Shown here in pieces: positions 1 through 7,244 of a stretch of 37,976 bases of DNA. The DNA is from an uncultured delta proteobacterium (GTDB lineage: Bacteria; Myxococcota_A; Polyangia; Polyangiales; Ga0077539). The first letter of the stretch is position 1, and every line of letters starts with the position of its first letter. The position numbers were made by a program, and so were the translations under genes. Location: positions 1-37,976 of the forward strand of contig CAIMWA010000358.1 of the NCBI GenBank assembly GCA_903845045.1, given 5' to 3'. The notes beneath the pieces were generated by a model. The model searched no databases. It was not told the DNA's origin and saw only the letters and a list, made by a program, of their open reading frames with translations.

Positions 1-30
1 CCGGTCCATCGTTCCACGGGCTGAAGCCCT

Positions 31-46
31 ATCACTTCTACACATC
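31..46 (+). repeat. left arm of the inverted repeat
   Basis: ATCACTTCTACACATC, an exact reverse complement of 370-385. It is preceded by the near-palindrome GGGCTGAAGCCC at 18-29. Confidence 0.85.
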
Positions 47-369
47 GCGAGACCGTGACCACAGCTTCCGTTCTGCCTGATGCTCCGCGATTTTGGCCCG
101 CCGCGCTCACGCCCGGCAGCACAGCGTCCGGGCTCTGCGCGTCGCGAACGTACCGGCCGCGGACGGCCGGGCCTGGGCCTCGCGCGCGTTCCCGCGGCCG
201 GCGTTTCGCCCGCGGTTTACTCCGTCCCGTTGCTCTTCGGACGCCCCGCCGCCGCGGCCGGCACGATCCCGACAGGGCAGAGCCCGGCTGCTCGTCCGCC
301 GGGCGTGGGCAATGCGAGCTGTTTCGTCGGGAAGAGTGGGGAAATGATCCTCCCCACCGGGAGCTCGTA

Positions 370-385
370 GATGTGTAGAAGTGAT
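370..385 (-). repeat. right arm of the inverted repeat
   Basis: GATGTGTAGAAGTGAT, an exact reverse complement of 31-46. It is followed after one base by GGGCTGAAGCCC at 387-398. Confidence 0.85.
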
Positions 386-455
386 GGGGCTGAAGCCCGG
401 GGTACGAAGAAGCTCGAGCGAAATCGATGCTGAGACCGGTCCTCGCCGCGCCCGG

Positions 456-484
456 TTGGCCCCCGCCCCGCCATCGACTACACC
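456..484 (+). promoter_or_regulatory. probable sigma-70-type leaderless promoter
   Basis: TTGGCC (456-461), a 17-base spacer and TACACC (479-484) are followed by exactly six bases and then the ATG at 491. Transcription starting the usual six to seven bases after the -10 box would begin at the start codon, giving a leaderless mRNA. No Shine-Dalgarno sequence is visible. The same arrangement occurs before the genes at 1651 (minus) and 5879. Confidence 0.45.
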
Positions 485-490
485 GCTGGC

Positions 491-949
491 ATGATCGAGC
501 ACGACCCGCGGCGCTGGCACGACGACGGCTGGACGGCCCGCGTCATCAAGAACGACGGTGACGACGGCTGGGCCGTGGAGATGACCCGCGACGGCGACCC
601 CGAGCCCGCCCTCGTCGGTCCGTGGACCATGGGGCGCGACAAGAAGAACCCCAAGCCCCTCGACCAGAACGCCTTCAACACCCTCGTGAAGACGGCCTCC
701 GAGGTGCTCGCGCGGCACGCCCACCAGGCCCGCGCCCTCCTCCACAAGAGCGTGCCCGTGACCACCGCCCTCGGCCGCCGCGTGCGCGTCGACCTCGACA
801 TCGCCCCCGACGAGGACGATCCCCACGCGATGCTCACGGCATGGGACGAATCGGGCGAATGCACCGCCCGCGTGCGCATCGCCGCGAACTGGAAGCTCTC
901 GCCTGCGAGCGCCCTGCGCTGGGTCGAGGACGGCTGCCGCGAGCCCTGA
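491..949 (+). CDS. hypothetical protein, 152 aa
   Basis: I do not recognise a family. The product is a soluble, charged 152-residue protein with no signal peptide or membrane segment. It has a Trp/Asp-rich N-terminal third (DDGWTARVIKNDGDDGW) that reads like beta strands, a middle segment with a probable helix (NAFNTLVKTASEVLARHAHQ) and an acidic C-terminal part. Strong third-position GC supports coding. The ATG at 491 lies six bases after a -10-like box, consistent with a leaderless transcript. The gene stands alone between the inverted-repeat element and the convergent toxin-antitoxin pair; its stop is 13 bases from the PIN gene's stop, with no terminator between them. Confidence 0.7.
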   Translation: MIEHDPRRWHDDGWTARVIKNDGDDGWAVEMTRDGDPEPALVGPWTMGRDKKNPKPLDQNAFNTLVKTASEVLARHAHQARALLHKSVPVTTALGRRVRVDLDIAPDEDDPHAMLTAWDESGECTARVRIAANWKLSPASALRWVEDGCREP

Positions 950-962
950 CCTTCGGCCCCGC

Positions 963-1385
963 TCAGCGATCGTCGAAGAGCAGGTTGCGAAAGGGCTTCC
1001 GGTGCTTCCATCGATACGCCCCGAAATTCCGCGCGTCCGTCGAGAGGATCGCGCCGCTCTCGAGCGTCTCGGCGGCGATCACGAGCGAGGCGTCGGCGAG
1101 GTCCATCGGCAGCGTGCGGTACTTCTGCATGAGCACCTCGATGCGTGGGAGGTGCGACGCCTCGAGCACGAACAGCTCGTACGCCCCGAGCGCACCGCTG
1201 CGAACGAACGCCGCCGCCGCGTCGGCGCCGAGGCGCGTCGCGAGCAGGTGGCACGTCTCCGTCATCACCGGCCAGGTCGTGACGTAGGGACCGCGGTGCT
1301 TCGCGAGCGCCTCCACCGCGCGCGCATGGTGCGCGTCGGACCGGTTCGCGAGCGCCAGCCAGAACCCCGTGTCCGCCAGGATCAC
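963..1385 (-). CDS. PIN-domain ribonuclease toxin (VapC-like)
   Basis: A 140-residue PIN domain, the usual size for VapC-family toxins, which are Mg-dependent RNases that cut tRNA or other structured RNA. The acidic metal-binding set is visible: Asp5 (ILADTGFW), Glu43 (VMTETCHLL), Asp95/Asp98 (MDLADASLV) and Asp117 (LSTDARNF), so the enzyme appears intact. It starts with GTG at 1385, overlapping the upstream antitoxin stop in a GTGA of four bases. That implies translational coupling, typical of type II toxin-antitoxin operons. Family assignment is firm; the RNA target cannot be inferred. Confidence 0.9.
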   Translation of the reverse strand: MILADTGFWLALANRSDAHHARAVEALAKHRGPYVTTWPVMTETCHLLATRLGADAAAAFVRSGALGAYELFVLEASHLPRIEVLMQKYRTLPMDLADASLVIAAETLESGAILSTDARNFGAYRWKHRKPFRNLLFDDR

Positions 1386-1651
1386 GCCTTGCGCCCGAGG
1401 GACCTCGTCAAGGCCGACTTGTAGGATCCGGAGAGGTCCGCCGGCCCCTCGGCGCAGCCCACGAAGCCGGCCTCGCGCAGCGCCGCCGCAGCGTCGCCTT
1501 CATCGGCCGAGACCGCGTCGAAATACCGCTCGACGGAGGCGAGCACCACCTCCGTCGTCGACGCTCCGGTGCGGCGCCGAAGGTACGCGAGCTTGCGCGC
1601 GATCTCCGGGGGGAGTCGCGCGTTGATGCGCTGTGCGCGGTCCGCCGTCAT
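1382..1651 (-). CDS. ribbon-helix-helix antitoxin
   Basis: An 89-residue protein. Its first half (RINARLPPEIARKLAYLRRRTGASTTEV in parts, residues 8-45) has the strand-helix-helix pattern of MetJ/Arc-type DNA-binding domains. The C-terminal half is the likely toxin-binding tail. It precedes and overlaps the PIN toxin by four bases, the standard antitoxin-first order. By family knowledge it should neutralise the toxin and repress the operon. The ATG at 1651 lies inside a perfect inverted repeat (1647-1665), a likely operator. Longer in-frame starts upstream give an Arg-rich, unprotein-like extension and were rejected. Confidence 0.85.
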   Translation of the reverse strand: MTADRAQRINARLPPEIARKLAYLRRRTGASTTEVVLASVERYFDAVSADEGDAAAALREAGFVGCAEGPADLSGSYKSALTRSLGRKA

Positions 1652-1665
1652 ACATCTCGTATGAC
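1647..1665 (-). promoter_or_regulatory. palindromic operator of the toxin-antitoxin operon
   Basis: GTCATAC-N5-GTATGAC, a perfect 7-bp inverted repeat. It spans the -10 region, the likely +1 and the antitoxin start codon (1651-1649). Ribbon-helix-helix antitoxins commonly bind such short palindromes, so autorepression is a natural inference. Confidence 0.6.
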
Positions 1666-1686
1666 GACGAAGCGCCAGCTCGTCAA
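1658..1686 (-). promoter_or_regulatory. promoter of the toxin-antitoxin operon, probably leaderless
   Basis: On the minus strand TTGACG (1686-1681), a 17-base spacer and CATACG (1663-1658) are followed by six bases and the antitoxin ATG. The start codon would be at +1. The -35 box is close to consensus and the -10 box is weak. Confidence 0.5.
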
Positions 1687-1688
1687 GG

Positions 1689-2825
1689 CTACGGCACCGC
1701 CGTGATCGAAGGCGCCGGTGCCGCCGCTGCCGCTGCCGGAACCGCTGGAGCTGCCGCCCCCGCTGCCTGACCCGCCGCGGGAGCAGCTGCTGGCGTCGTC
1801 GGTGTCGCCGGCTGCCCGCCCAGGAGCTCGCGGAGCCGCGCGCGACGCTCGGCCTCGGGGAGCTGCAGCACCTGCGCGGTGTCGACGGTGAGCATCGGCG
1901 TGTTCGCGCCGCTCGCAACCACCGGAAGGTGGCCGTCCCAGCGCTGCATCTGCCGGTACGCGATGACGTCGTGGTTCGCCGACAAGCGGATGACCTCGTT
2001 GGCCTGCGCCTCGGCGCGCGACCGGATGAGCAGCGCGTCGGCCTCGCCCTGCGCCCGCTGCCGAGCCGCCTCGGCCTCGCCGTGCGCCTGCACGATGTTC
2101 TGCTCCGCCTCGGCGCGAATCTGCCGCACGCGGTTCTCGGCCTGGATCGCGTTCTGCGTCGCCTCCATGGCGCGGTTGATCGCCGCCACGACGTTGTCCG
2201 GAAGGCGCAGCGCGGAGTTGAAGGTGAGCTGGTCGATGACGAAGCCGTCGTTGCCGAGGCGCTCGATCACGCGGTGCAGCGACTCGTTCAAGAGCTGCGT
2301 CTTCCCAGCGCCGTAGATCTGCTGCACGGGCATGAGCGCGGCGGTCTCGTTGAGCGCCTCGCGCACGACGTTGCGCACGTAACCGTGGGCGAGCAGAAGC
2401 ACGTCGCGCTGGCGAAAGCGCTGGTAGAGCGCCGGCGCCCGCTGCGGCTCGATGTGGAACGCCAGGCCCACGTCGGCGTTCACGCTCACGCCCTCGCTCG
2501 ACGCGAAGGTGATCGACTCGTCCGTCGGCGCGCCCTCGTGCACGTCGCGGCTCCAGACGATGTTCTGCACGCTCGTCGGAAACTCCACGACGAGCTCCGT
2601 GAGCGGGTTGTACGCGACCCAGCCCATGACGATGGGAGCGTCCTGCACGCCGCGCGCGTTGCCCGCGAGGTGCACGCGAATGCCCACGTGCCCCGGGTCC
2701 ACCCGCGTGCAGCTCGCGCTGCCGACGAGACCCGCGACGGCCACCACGCCCGCCGCGACCACCAGCCGCTTCAGCGCCGGCCCCACGCTCGAAGGACCAA
2801 ACGAAACCGTGTTCATCTTCGCCAT
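1689..2825 (-). CDS. SPFH/prohibitin-type band-7 membrane protein
   Basis: 378 residues. After a single N-terminal hydrophobic segment (about residues 20-38) comes an SPFH domain opening with RVDPGHVGIRV. It continues through about residue 215 and is followed by the long Glu/Ala/Gln-rich coiled coil typical of prohibitins and HflK/C (about 220-295: ENRVRQIRAEAEQ, HGEAEAARQRAQGEADALL). The tail is low-complexity Ala/Pro. Proteins of this fold form membrane-bound rings that act as scaffolds, often for proteases. The ATG at 2825 has GAGGAG eight bases upstream, beside the stop of the preceding small membrane protein, 12 bases away. The two are probably one operon. The function beyond membrane scaffolding is inference. 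Confidence 0.85.
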   Translation of the reverse strand: MAKMNTVSFGPSSVGPALKRLVVAAGVVAVAGLVGSASCTRVDPGHVGIRVHLAGNARGVQDAPIVMGWVAYNPLTELVVEFPTSVQNIVWSRDVHEGAPTDESITFASSEGVSVNADVGLAFHIEPQRAPALYQRFRQRDVLLLAHGYVRNVVREALNETAALMPVQQIYGAGKTQLLNESLHRVIERLGNDGFVIDQLTFNSALRLPDNVVAAINRAMEATQNAIQAENRVRQIRAEAEQNIVQAHGEAEAARQRAQGEADALLIRSRAEAQANEVIRLSANHDVIAYRQMQRWDGHLPVVASGANTPMLTVDTAQVLQLPEAERRARLRELLGGQPATPTTPAAAPAAGQAAGAAAPAVPAAAAAAPAPSITAVP

Positions 2826-2837
2826 CTCCGACGCTCC

Positions 2838-3164
2838 TCAGCCGCGGCGCAGCACGCGCAGCGCCACCACGACGTTCAGCCCCACGAGCGCCACGGCGCC
2901 GCCGAGGCCCAGGTACACCGCGCGGTCCGACGGCGCGTTGATCCATCGCACGATGAATGTGAACAGCACCGCGTCGAGGACCAGCGTCGCCGCGAGCACC
3001 GCGAAGCGCACCCCGCGCCCCAGCGCCGCGCCGCGCGCCCCGGCAAGCTCCGAGCGCAGCCGCGCGTTCTCCGCCACCAGCGACTCCCGCTCGTCCCGAT
3101 ACGCTCCTGGACCGCCCGCGTCTTGCACGGCGGGAGTTCTACTCCTTCGCGACCCCTGCCGCAC
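2838..3164 (-). CDS. small coiled-coil membrane protein, unknown function
   Basis: Up to 108 residues. A short heptad-like stretch (RDERESLVAENARLRSELAG) leads into two predicted membrane helices (about residues 53-71 and 83-103) and a basic end (RVLRRG), giving both ends on the same side. I know no family name. The GTG at 3164 gives the longest form. A GTG at 3128 (96 aa), with AAGGAG 13 bases upstream, is equally plausible and skips an Arg-rich leader. It sits 12 bases upstream of the SPFH gene, so it may be the partner of that ring-forming protein. Confidence 0.6.
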   Translation of the reverse strand: MRQGSRRSRTPAVQDAGGPGAYRDERESLVAENARLRSELAGARGAALGRGVRFAVLAATLVLDAVLFTFIVRWINAPSDRAVYLGLGGAVALVGLNVVVALRVLRRG

Positions 3165-3262
3165 TCACGGCCGGGGTCCGCGCGCCGCACCGCTTCTTTC
3201 GCTCCGCCGAGCGATGCTAGGGTGCGCTCCCCTCGAAGCCTCGCCCGGAGATCCGCATTCCC

Positions 3263-4783
3263 GTGAAGCCCACCCCGCGCCGCCTGCTCGCCGCCACGCT
3301 CGCCGCCACCGCCGCGACCCTCGCCACGCCCGACGCGCGTGGCGTGACCGTCGCCCGCGTCACGCGGCACGGCTACATCCTCACCGACGACCCCGGCCAG
3401 CCCGAGTGGAACGACACCATCCCCATCGCGAACTCGCGGGACATGTACACGTTCATCAGCGAGGCCACGAACGCCCTCGAGAACGTCGACGGCTTTCACG
3501 AGGGCCAGTACCTCGCGACGATGCAGATCCCGTCGGGCATGGGCAACGCCGTGGCGTTCTACCTGCCCATCCGCAACGACGTGCGCGGCATCGGCCAGCA
3601 GAGCCCCATCGACTCGCACGTCGAGGTCTTCGACCTCAACCGCACCATCGGCACGGGCTTTTCGCTCAACGGCTTTCTCTGGCTCAACACCGTGCGCTTC
3701 TACACGGACCCGCGCACCGTGAACTACGGACGCTACCTGCTCTGCACGCAGGAGTTCGGTCACCGCTTCGGCGCGACGTCGCGCATCGGCGCGTTCCCCA
3801 CCGGCGTCGACGACGCGGGCGTACCGGGTGACGCCGGCGCCGACGCGGGCATCGCCGACGCCTCGGACCCCGACGCCGCCACCGACGGCGCGGTGCTCGC
3901 CGATGGCGCCGCGGGCGACGCGCCCCCGGTCGACGCCGGCCCCGCACCGCTGGCCCGCGACGCGCTCCTCGGCCGCGGCAACACGACGATGACCGGCATG
4001 GTCGTGAACCGCGCGCACTGGAGCTACTTCCTCAACTCCGGCGGCTCGCCCATGGAGGGAAACCTCTGGACCGAGACCTCGCCCGGGCACTTCCGCACCG
4101 AGCAGCCGTCGTTCCGCTTCTCGGACCTCGACCTCTACAACATGGGGCTCATCCCGGCGTCGGCGGTGCGTCCGACGTTCCTCATCGACGCGCCCGCGGG
4201 AGCGCCGCGCAACGTCACCCGTGACTCGCCGCCGGAGTTCAACGGCCGCCAGGTCACCCTCACCGGCCGCCGCGTCGACGTCGCCATGGGCGACATCCTC
4301 GCGGCCAACGGCGCGCGCTCGCCCGCCTACCCCGACACCCCGCGCGACATGGACGTCGTCTGGGTGCTCTGGGCCACACCCGACGCCGTCACCGACGACC
4401 TCGTCGCCGAGTTCGACCAGGCCATCGAGTCGTGCTCCCTCGGCTACACGACGGCCGCGCAGAACCTCTCGCGCCTCGTCGCCATGACCCCCTACGTCGA
4501 GCCCGCGGACGCGGGGTTCCCCGACGCAGGAACGCCCGACGCGGGCACCGCCGACGCGCCCTCCGCCGACGTCGTCACCGCCGACGCGAGCGCCACCGAT
4601 GCCCCCTCCGACGCCCGCGCCGACGCCGCCCCCGCAGCCACGCCCGGCGCCGCCGGTGGTTGCGCCTGCCGCACCTCGCCCCGCGGCGCACCACGCACCC
4701 CGGGCGCCGTCGCTGGACTCGCCCTGGCCGCGATGTTCGTCCGGCGACGCCGTCGTCGCGCGATGCTAGCCTCGCGCACGTGA
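3263..4783 (+). CDS. MYXO-CTERM-anchored surface protein, degenerate metalloprotease-like
   Basis: 506 residues: signal peptide (1-27), an extracellular domain, an Asp/Ala/Thr-rich stalk (about 415-468) and a C-terminal MYXO-CTERM signal (GCAC at about 469-472, a hydrophobic helix, then six Arg). In Myxococcota such tails are processed and anchored to the cell surface. Residues 160-170 read LLCTQEFGHRF: the E-x-x-H half of a zinc-peptidase HExxH is there, but the first His is replaced. Right after it a 50-residue Asp/Ala-rich stretch (about 181-231) interrupts the domain. Start is GTG at 3263. The stop overlaps the next gene's GTG by four bases. Peptidase activity is doubtful. Confidence 0.8.
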   Translation: MKPTPRRLLAATLAATAATLATPDARGVTVARVTRHGYILTDDPGQPEWNDTIPIANSRDMYTFISEATNALENVDGFHEGQYLATMQIPSGMGNAVAFYLPIRNDVRGIGQQSPIDSHVEVFDLNRTIGTGFSLNGFLWLNTVRFYTDPRTVNYGRYLLCTQEFGHRFGATSRIGAFPTGVDDAGVPGDAGADAGIADASDPDAATDGAVLADGAAGDAPPVDAGPAPLARDALLGRGNTTMTGMVVNRAHWSYFLNSGGSPMEGNLWTETSPGHFRTEQPSFRFSDLDLYNMGLIPASAVRPTFLIDAPAGAPRNVTRDSPPEFNGRQVTLTGRRVDVAMGDILAANGARSPAYPDTPRDMDVVWVLWATPDAVTDDLVAEFDQAIESCSLGYTTAAQNLSRLVAMTPYVEPADAGFPDAGTPDAGTADAPSADVVTADASATDAPSDARADAAPAATPGAAGGCACRTSPRGAPRTPGAVAGLALAAMFVRRRRRRAMLASRT

Positions 4784-5835
4784 GCGCGCCGTCCGCGGAT
4801 CCCCGGCACGTCTTCCGCTGGGACCTCGACAAGACCTACCTGCACACCGAGTTCGACCACTGGTTCGACCTCTTGAAGACGGCCATCGAGACGCCCGAGC
4901 GCAAGCGCGGCGTACCCGGCGCCGCACGCCTCATCCGCGAGCTTCGCGCCGCGCAGCCGTGCTGGGTGACGATCCTGTCGGGGAGCCCCGAGCAGATGCG
5001 CCTCACCCTCGAGTCAAAGCTCCGCCTCGACGGCATCACCTGGGACGAGTTCACCCTCAAGCCGAGCATCCGCAACCTGCTGCGGCTCCGCTTTCGCGCG
5101 CTCCGCGACCAGCTCGGATACAAGCTCCCGGCGCTCCTCGCCTCGCGGGCCCGCGTTCCGCAGGCGGCCACGGAGACGCTCTTCGGCGACGACGCCGAGG
5201 CCGACGCGCTGGTCTACTCGCTCTACGCCGACATCCTCGCGGGCAAGGTCGACGACCGCGAGCTCATCGCCGTGATGGAGCAGGGTCGCAGCTACCCCGA
5301 CGTGGTCTCCGACGTGATCCGCCTCGCCCACGCCGTGGACCGCGACGCCGCGCGCGTGCAGCGCATCTTCATCCACCTCGAGCGCCGCAGCGACCCGAGC
5401 TTCTTCCGCATCTACGGCCCTCGGGTCGTTCCGGTGTCGAACTATCTCCAGGCCGCGGTGGTGCTCTTCGCCGACGGGCTGCTGCCGCCCGACGCCCTCG
5501 CGCCCATCGCCGCCGCGGTGCACGTCGAGACGCGGCTCCCGCTGGGCGTGCTCGCGGCGTCGGTGCACGACCTCGTGCGCCGCGGGGACCTGCAGCCGTC
5601 GCAGGTGGTGCGCGCCTCCGAGGCCCTCGGCGGGAGCCTCGCCGAGCCCGCGCTAAGCGCCGATCAGCTCGTCGACCTCGCCGATGCGCTGCGCGATTCG
5701 CCCCCCGCCGGCGAGCCCGTGCCCGAGGTGCGCATCGCGTGGCTCGACGCCCTCGCCGACGACCGCGAGCGCTGGGAGGCTGCCCGCGACGCCGCGCGGC
5801 TCCGAGCCCGCGGGCCTTCATCACCCCGCGGTTGA
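4780..5835 (+). CDS. HAD-fold phosphatase-like protein (App1/DUF2183-type)
   Basis: 351 residues, cytoplasmic. The N-terminal half shows the HAD motifs: RWDLDKTYL with Asp15 and Asp17 (nucleophile and acid/base), ILSGS with Ser67 (motif II), a Lys in LKPSIRN or GYKLPAL (motif III) and FGDDAEAD at 136-142 (motif IV). The order and the long insert before motif IV resemble App1-type phosphatidate phosphatases. Residues about 170-351 form an Ala/Leu-rich helical extension that I do not recognise. The GTG at 4780 overlaps the MYXO-CTERM gene's stop (GTGA). A TAGCCT at 4767-4772 could also support independent leaderless transcription. The substrate is unknown. Confidence 0.75.
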   Translation: MSAPSADPRHVFRWDLDKTYLHTEFDHWFDLLKTAIETPERKRGVPGAARLIRELRAAQPCWVTILSGSPEQMRLTLESKLRLDGITWDEFTLKPSIRNLLRLRFRALRDQLGYKLPALLASRARVPQAATETLFGDDAEADALVYSLYADILAGKVDDRELIAVMEQGRSYPDVVSDVIRLAHAVDRDAARVQRIFIHLERRSDPSFFRIYGPRVVPVSNYLQAAVVLFADGLLPPDALAPIAAAVHVETRLPLGVLAASVHDLVRRGDLQPSQVVRASEALGGSLAEPALSADQLVDLADALRDSPPAGEPVPEVRIAWLDALADDRERWEAARDAARLRARGPSSPRG

Positions 5836-5842
5836 CCCTTCA

Positions 5843-5872
5843 TTGGACCGACCCGGGTCCGCTGCCTACACT
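5843..5872 (+). promoter_or_regulatory. probable leaderless promoter of the vWA lipoprotein gene
   Basis: TTGGAC (5843-5848), an 18-base spacer and TACACT (5867-5872) are followed by six bases and the ATG at 5879. The layout is the same as at 456-491, and no ribosome binding site is present. Confidence 0.5.
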
Positions 5873-5878
5873 GTCGCG

Positions 5879-7237
5879 ATGCTCCGCAAGGTCCCGCTCG
5901 TCGCGCTCCTCGCCCTCGCCGGCTGCGGTGCCCGCACGGGTCTGCGCCTGCCCGACGTCGCCAGCGCCACGACCACCGACGCCGCCCGCGACGCCGCCGA
6001 CGGTCCCGACGCGCCGCGCCCGATGGAGCTGTGCGTCGACCTCGACCCCGCCGCAGGACTGGTCACCGTCGCCATCGACACGCGCCCCACGGTGAGCGTC
6101 GCCGATGTGCTCTTCCTCATCGACCACACGGGCTCGATGGACGGCGAGATCGACAACATCAAGGCCAACCTCCAGGCCACCATCGTGCCGGCCATCGCGC
6201 AGGCCATCGCCGACGTGCAGTTCGGCGTCGCGACGTACTCGGACTTCCCCCTCGCGGCGCCCAACGGCATCGCCTACGGCGACCCCGGCGACATCCCGTT
6301 CACCCTCGTCACGCCCATCGAGCGCGGCGTCGCGAACGTGCAGGGCGCCGTCGACGGCATCACCACCGGCGGCGGCGGCGACAACCCCGAGGCCATGGTC
6401 GAAGCGCTCTACCAGGTCGCCACCGGCGAGGGCTACGCGCCCTGGATCACCGCCCGCGCCCCCTGCGCCACCCCCGGACGCCTGGGGTTCGCGTGCCTGC
6501 GCCCGAACGCGCAGAGCATCATCGTGCTCATCACCGACGCGCCCGCGCACAACGGTCCCTTCGGCAGCAACGCGTACGTGCCCTCGAGCTTCCTGACGCC
6601 GTCGAACTGCCCGCTCGATCGCCCGGGCTGCGCCGCCGCGCGCCCGCCGCACGCCTACGCCGACGCCGTCGCCGCCCTCGCGCGCATCAACGCCCGGGTC
6701 ATCGGCATCAACTCCGGCGTGGAGCCGTACTCCGGACGCTCCGACCTCGCGCACCTCGCCACCGACACCGGCGCCGTGGCCGCGAGCGGAGCGCCGCTGG
6801 TCTTCGACATCAGCGCCGACGGCAACGGCCTCGACACGCGCGTCGTCACGGCGATCCAGACGTTCACGCAGCAGGTGCGCTTCGACGCGTCGGCGCGCAT
6901 CGTCGACCTCGACGCCGCGCACCCCGTGACGCCCTTCGTCCGCGCGGTGCGCCCCCTCTCCGCGGACCCGTCGACGAACGTCACGCGCACCGACGCCACG
7001 ACGTTCTACGGGGTCGTCCCAGGCACGCGGCTCACCTTCGGTCTCGACCTCCAGGCGACGATCCCGCGCATGGCGGCGCCGCAGCGGTTCCCCGCGCGCG
7101 TGCAGTTCTACGGCAACGGGCGCCCGAACCTCGGCTCGCAGGACCTCGTCGTGGTGATCCCGGGCCTCGACGGCACCGGCTGCCACGCGGCGCCCGACGG
7201 CGGCGCGGCGACGCTCGACGGCGGCACCCTCGACTGA
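5879..7237 (+). CDS. lipoprotein with von Willebrand factor A domain
   Basis: 452 residues. A lipoprotein signal ends in LAGC with Cys16, and a short Asp/Ala-rich linker follows. The vWA domain starts near residue 75: VLFLIDHTGSMDGE carries a MIDAS variant, Asp82-x-Thr84-x-Ser86, followed by a Thr and ITDAP-type Asp later, so metal-dependent ligand binding is plausible. Extra Cys pairs lie in an insert around residues 198-250. The C-terminal ~100 residues are beta-rich. The leader CGARTGL after the lipid Cys is shared with the lipoprotein at 7245-8801. The gene converges on that operon with seven bases between stops. The ligand is unknown. Confidence 0.88.
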   Translation: MLRKVPLVALLALAGCGARTGLRLPDVASATTTDAARDAADGPDAPRPMELCVDLDPAAGLVTVAIDTRPTVSVADVLFLIDHTGSMDGEIDNIKANLQATIVPAIAQAIADVQFGVATYSDFPLAAPNGIAYGDPGDIPFTLVTPIERGVANVQGAVDGITTGGGGDNPEAMVEALYQVATGEGYAPWITARAPCATPGRLGFACLRPNAQSIIVLITDAPAHNGPFGSNAYVPSSFLTPSNCPLDRPGCAAARPPHAYADAVAALARINARVIGINSGVEPYSGRSDLAHLATDTGAVAASGAPLVFDISADGNGLDTRVVTAIQTFTQQVRFDASARIVDLDAAHPVTPFVRAVRPLSADPSTNVTRTDATTFYGVVPGTRLTFGLDLQATIPRMAAPQRFPARVQFYGNGRPNLGSQDLVVVIPGLDGTGCHAAPDGGAATLDGGTLD

Positions 7238-7244
7238 GCTCCCG

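Larger units (their letters stand above)
6..410. mobile_element. MITE-like non-coding element with long inverted ends
   Basis: The 16-base sequence ATCACTTCTACACATC at 31-46 recurs as an exact inverted copy at 370-385. Immediately outside each copy, after one spacer base, is GGGCTGAAGCCC (18-29 and 387-398), itself a short hairpin. The resemblance continues outward: bases 6-17 match the reverse complement of 399-410 at 8 of 12 positions. The ends are therefore roughly 41-base imperfect terminal inverted repeats around about 320 bases. The interior has open frames but none with protein-like character; it includes a 7-bp hairpin (336-342 with 351-357). No transposase is encoded. A non-autonomous transposon or REPIN-like unit is the best reading. 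The left end may extend beyond the window. Confidence 0.6.

Noticed and set aside
55..378. Open frames inside the inverted-repeat element
   Set aside because: Arg/Pro-rich translations in several overlapping frames, no ribosome site, no recognisable domain, and they run into the repeat arm.
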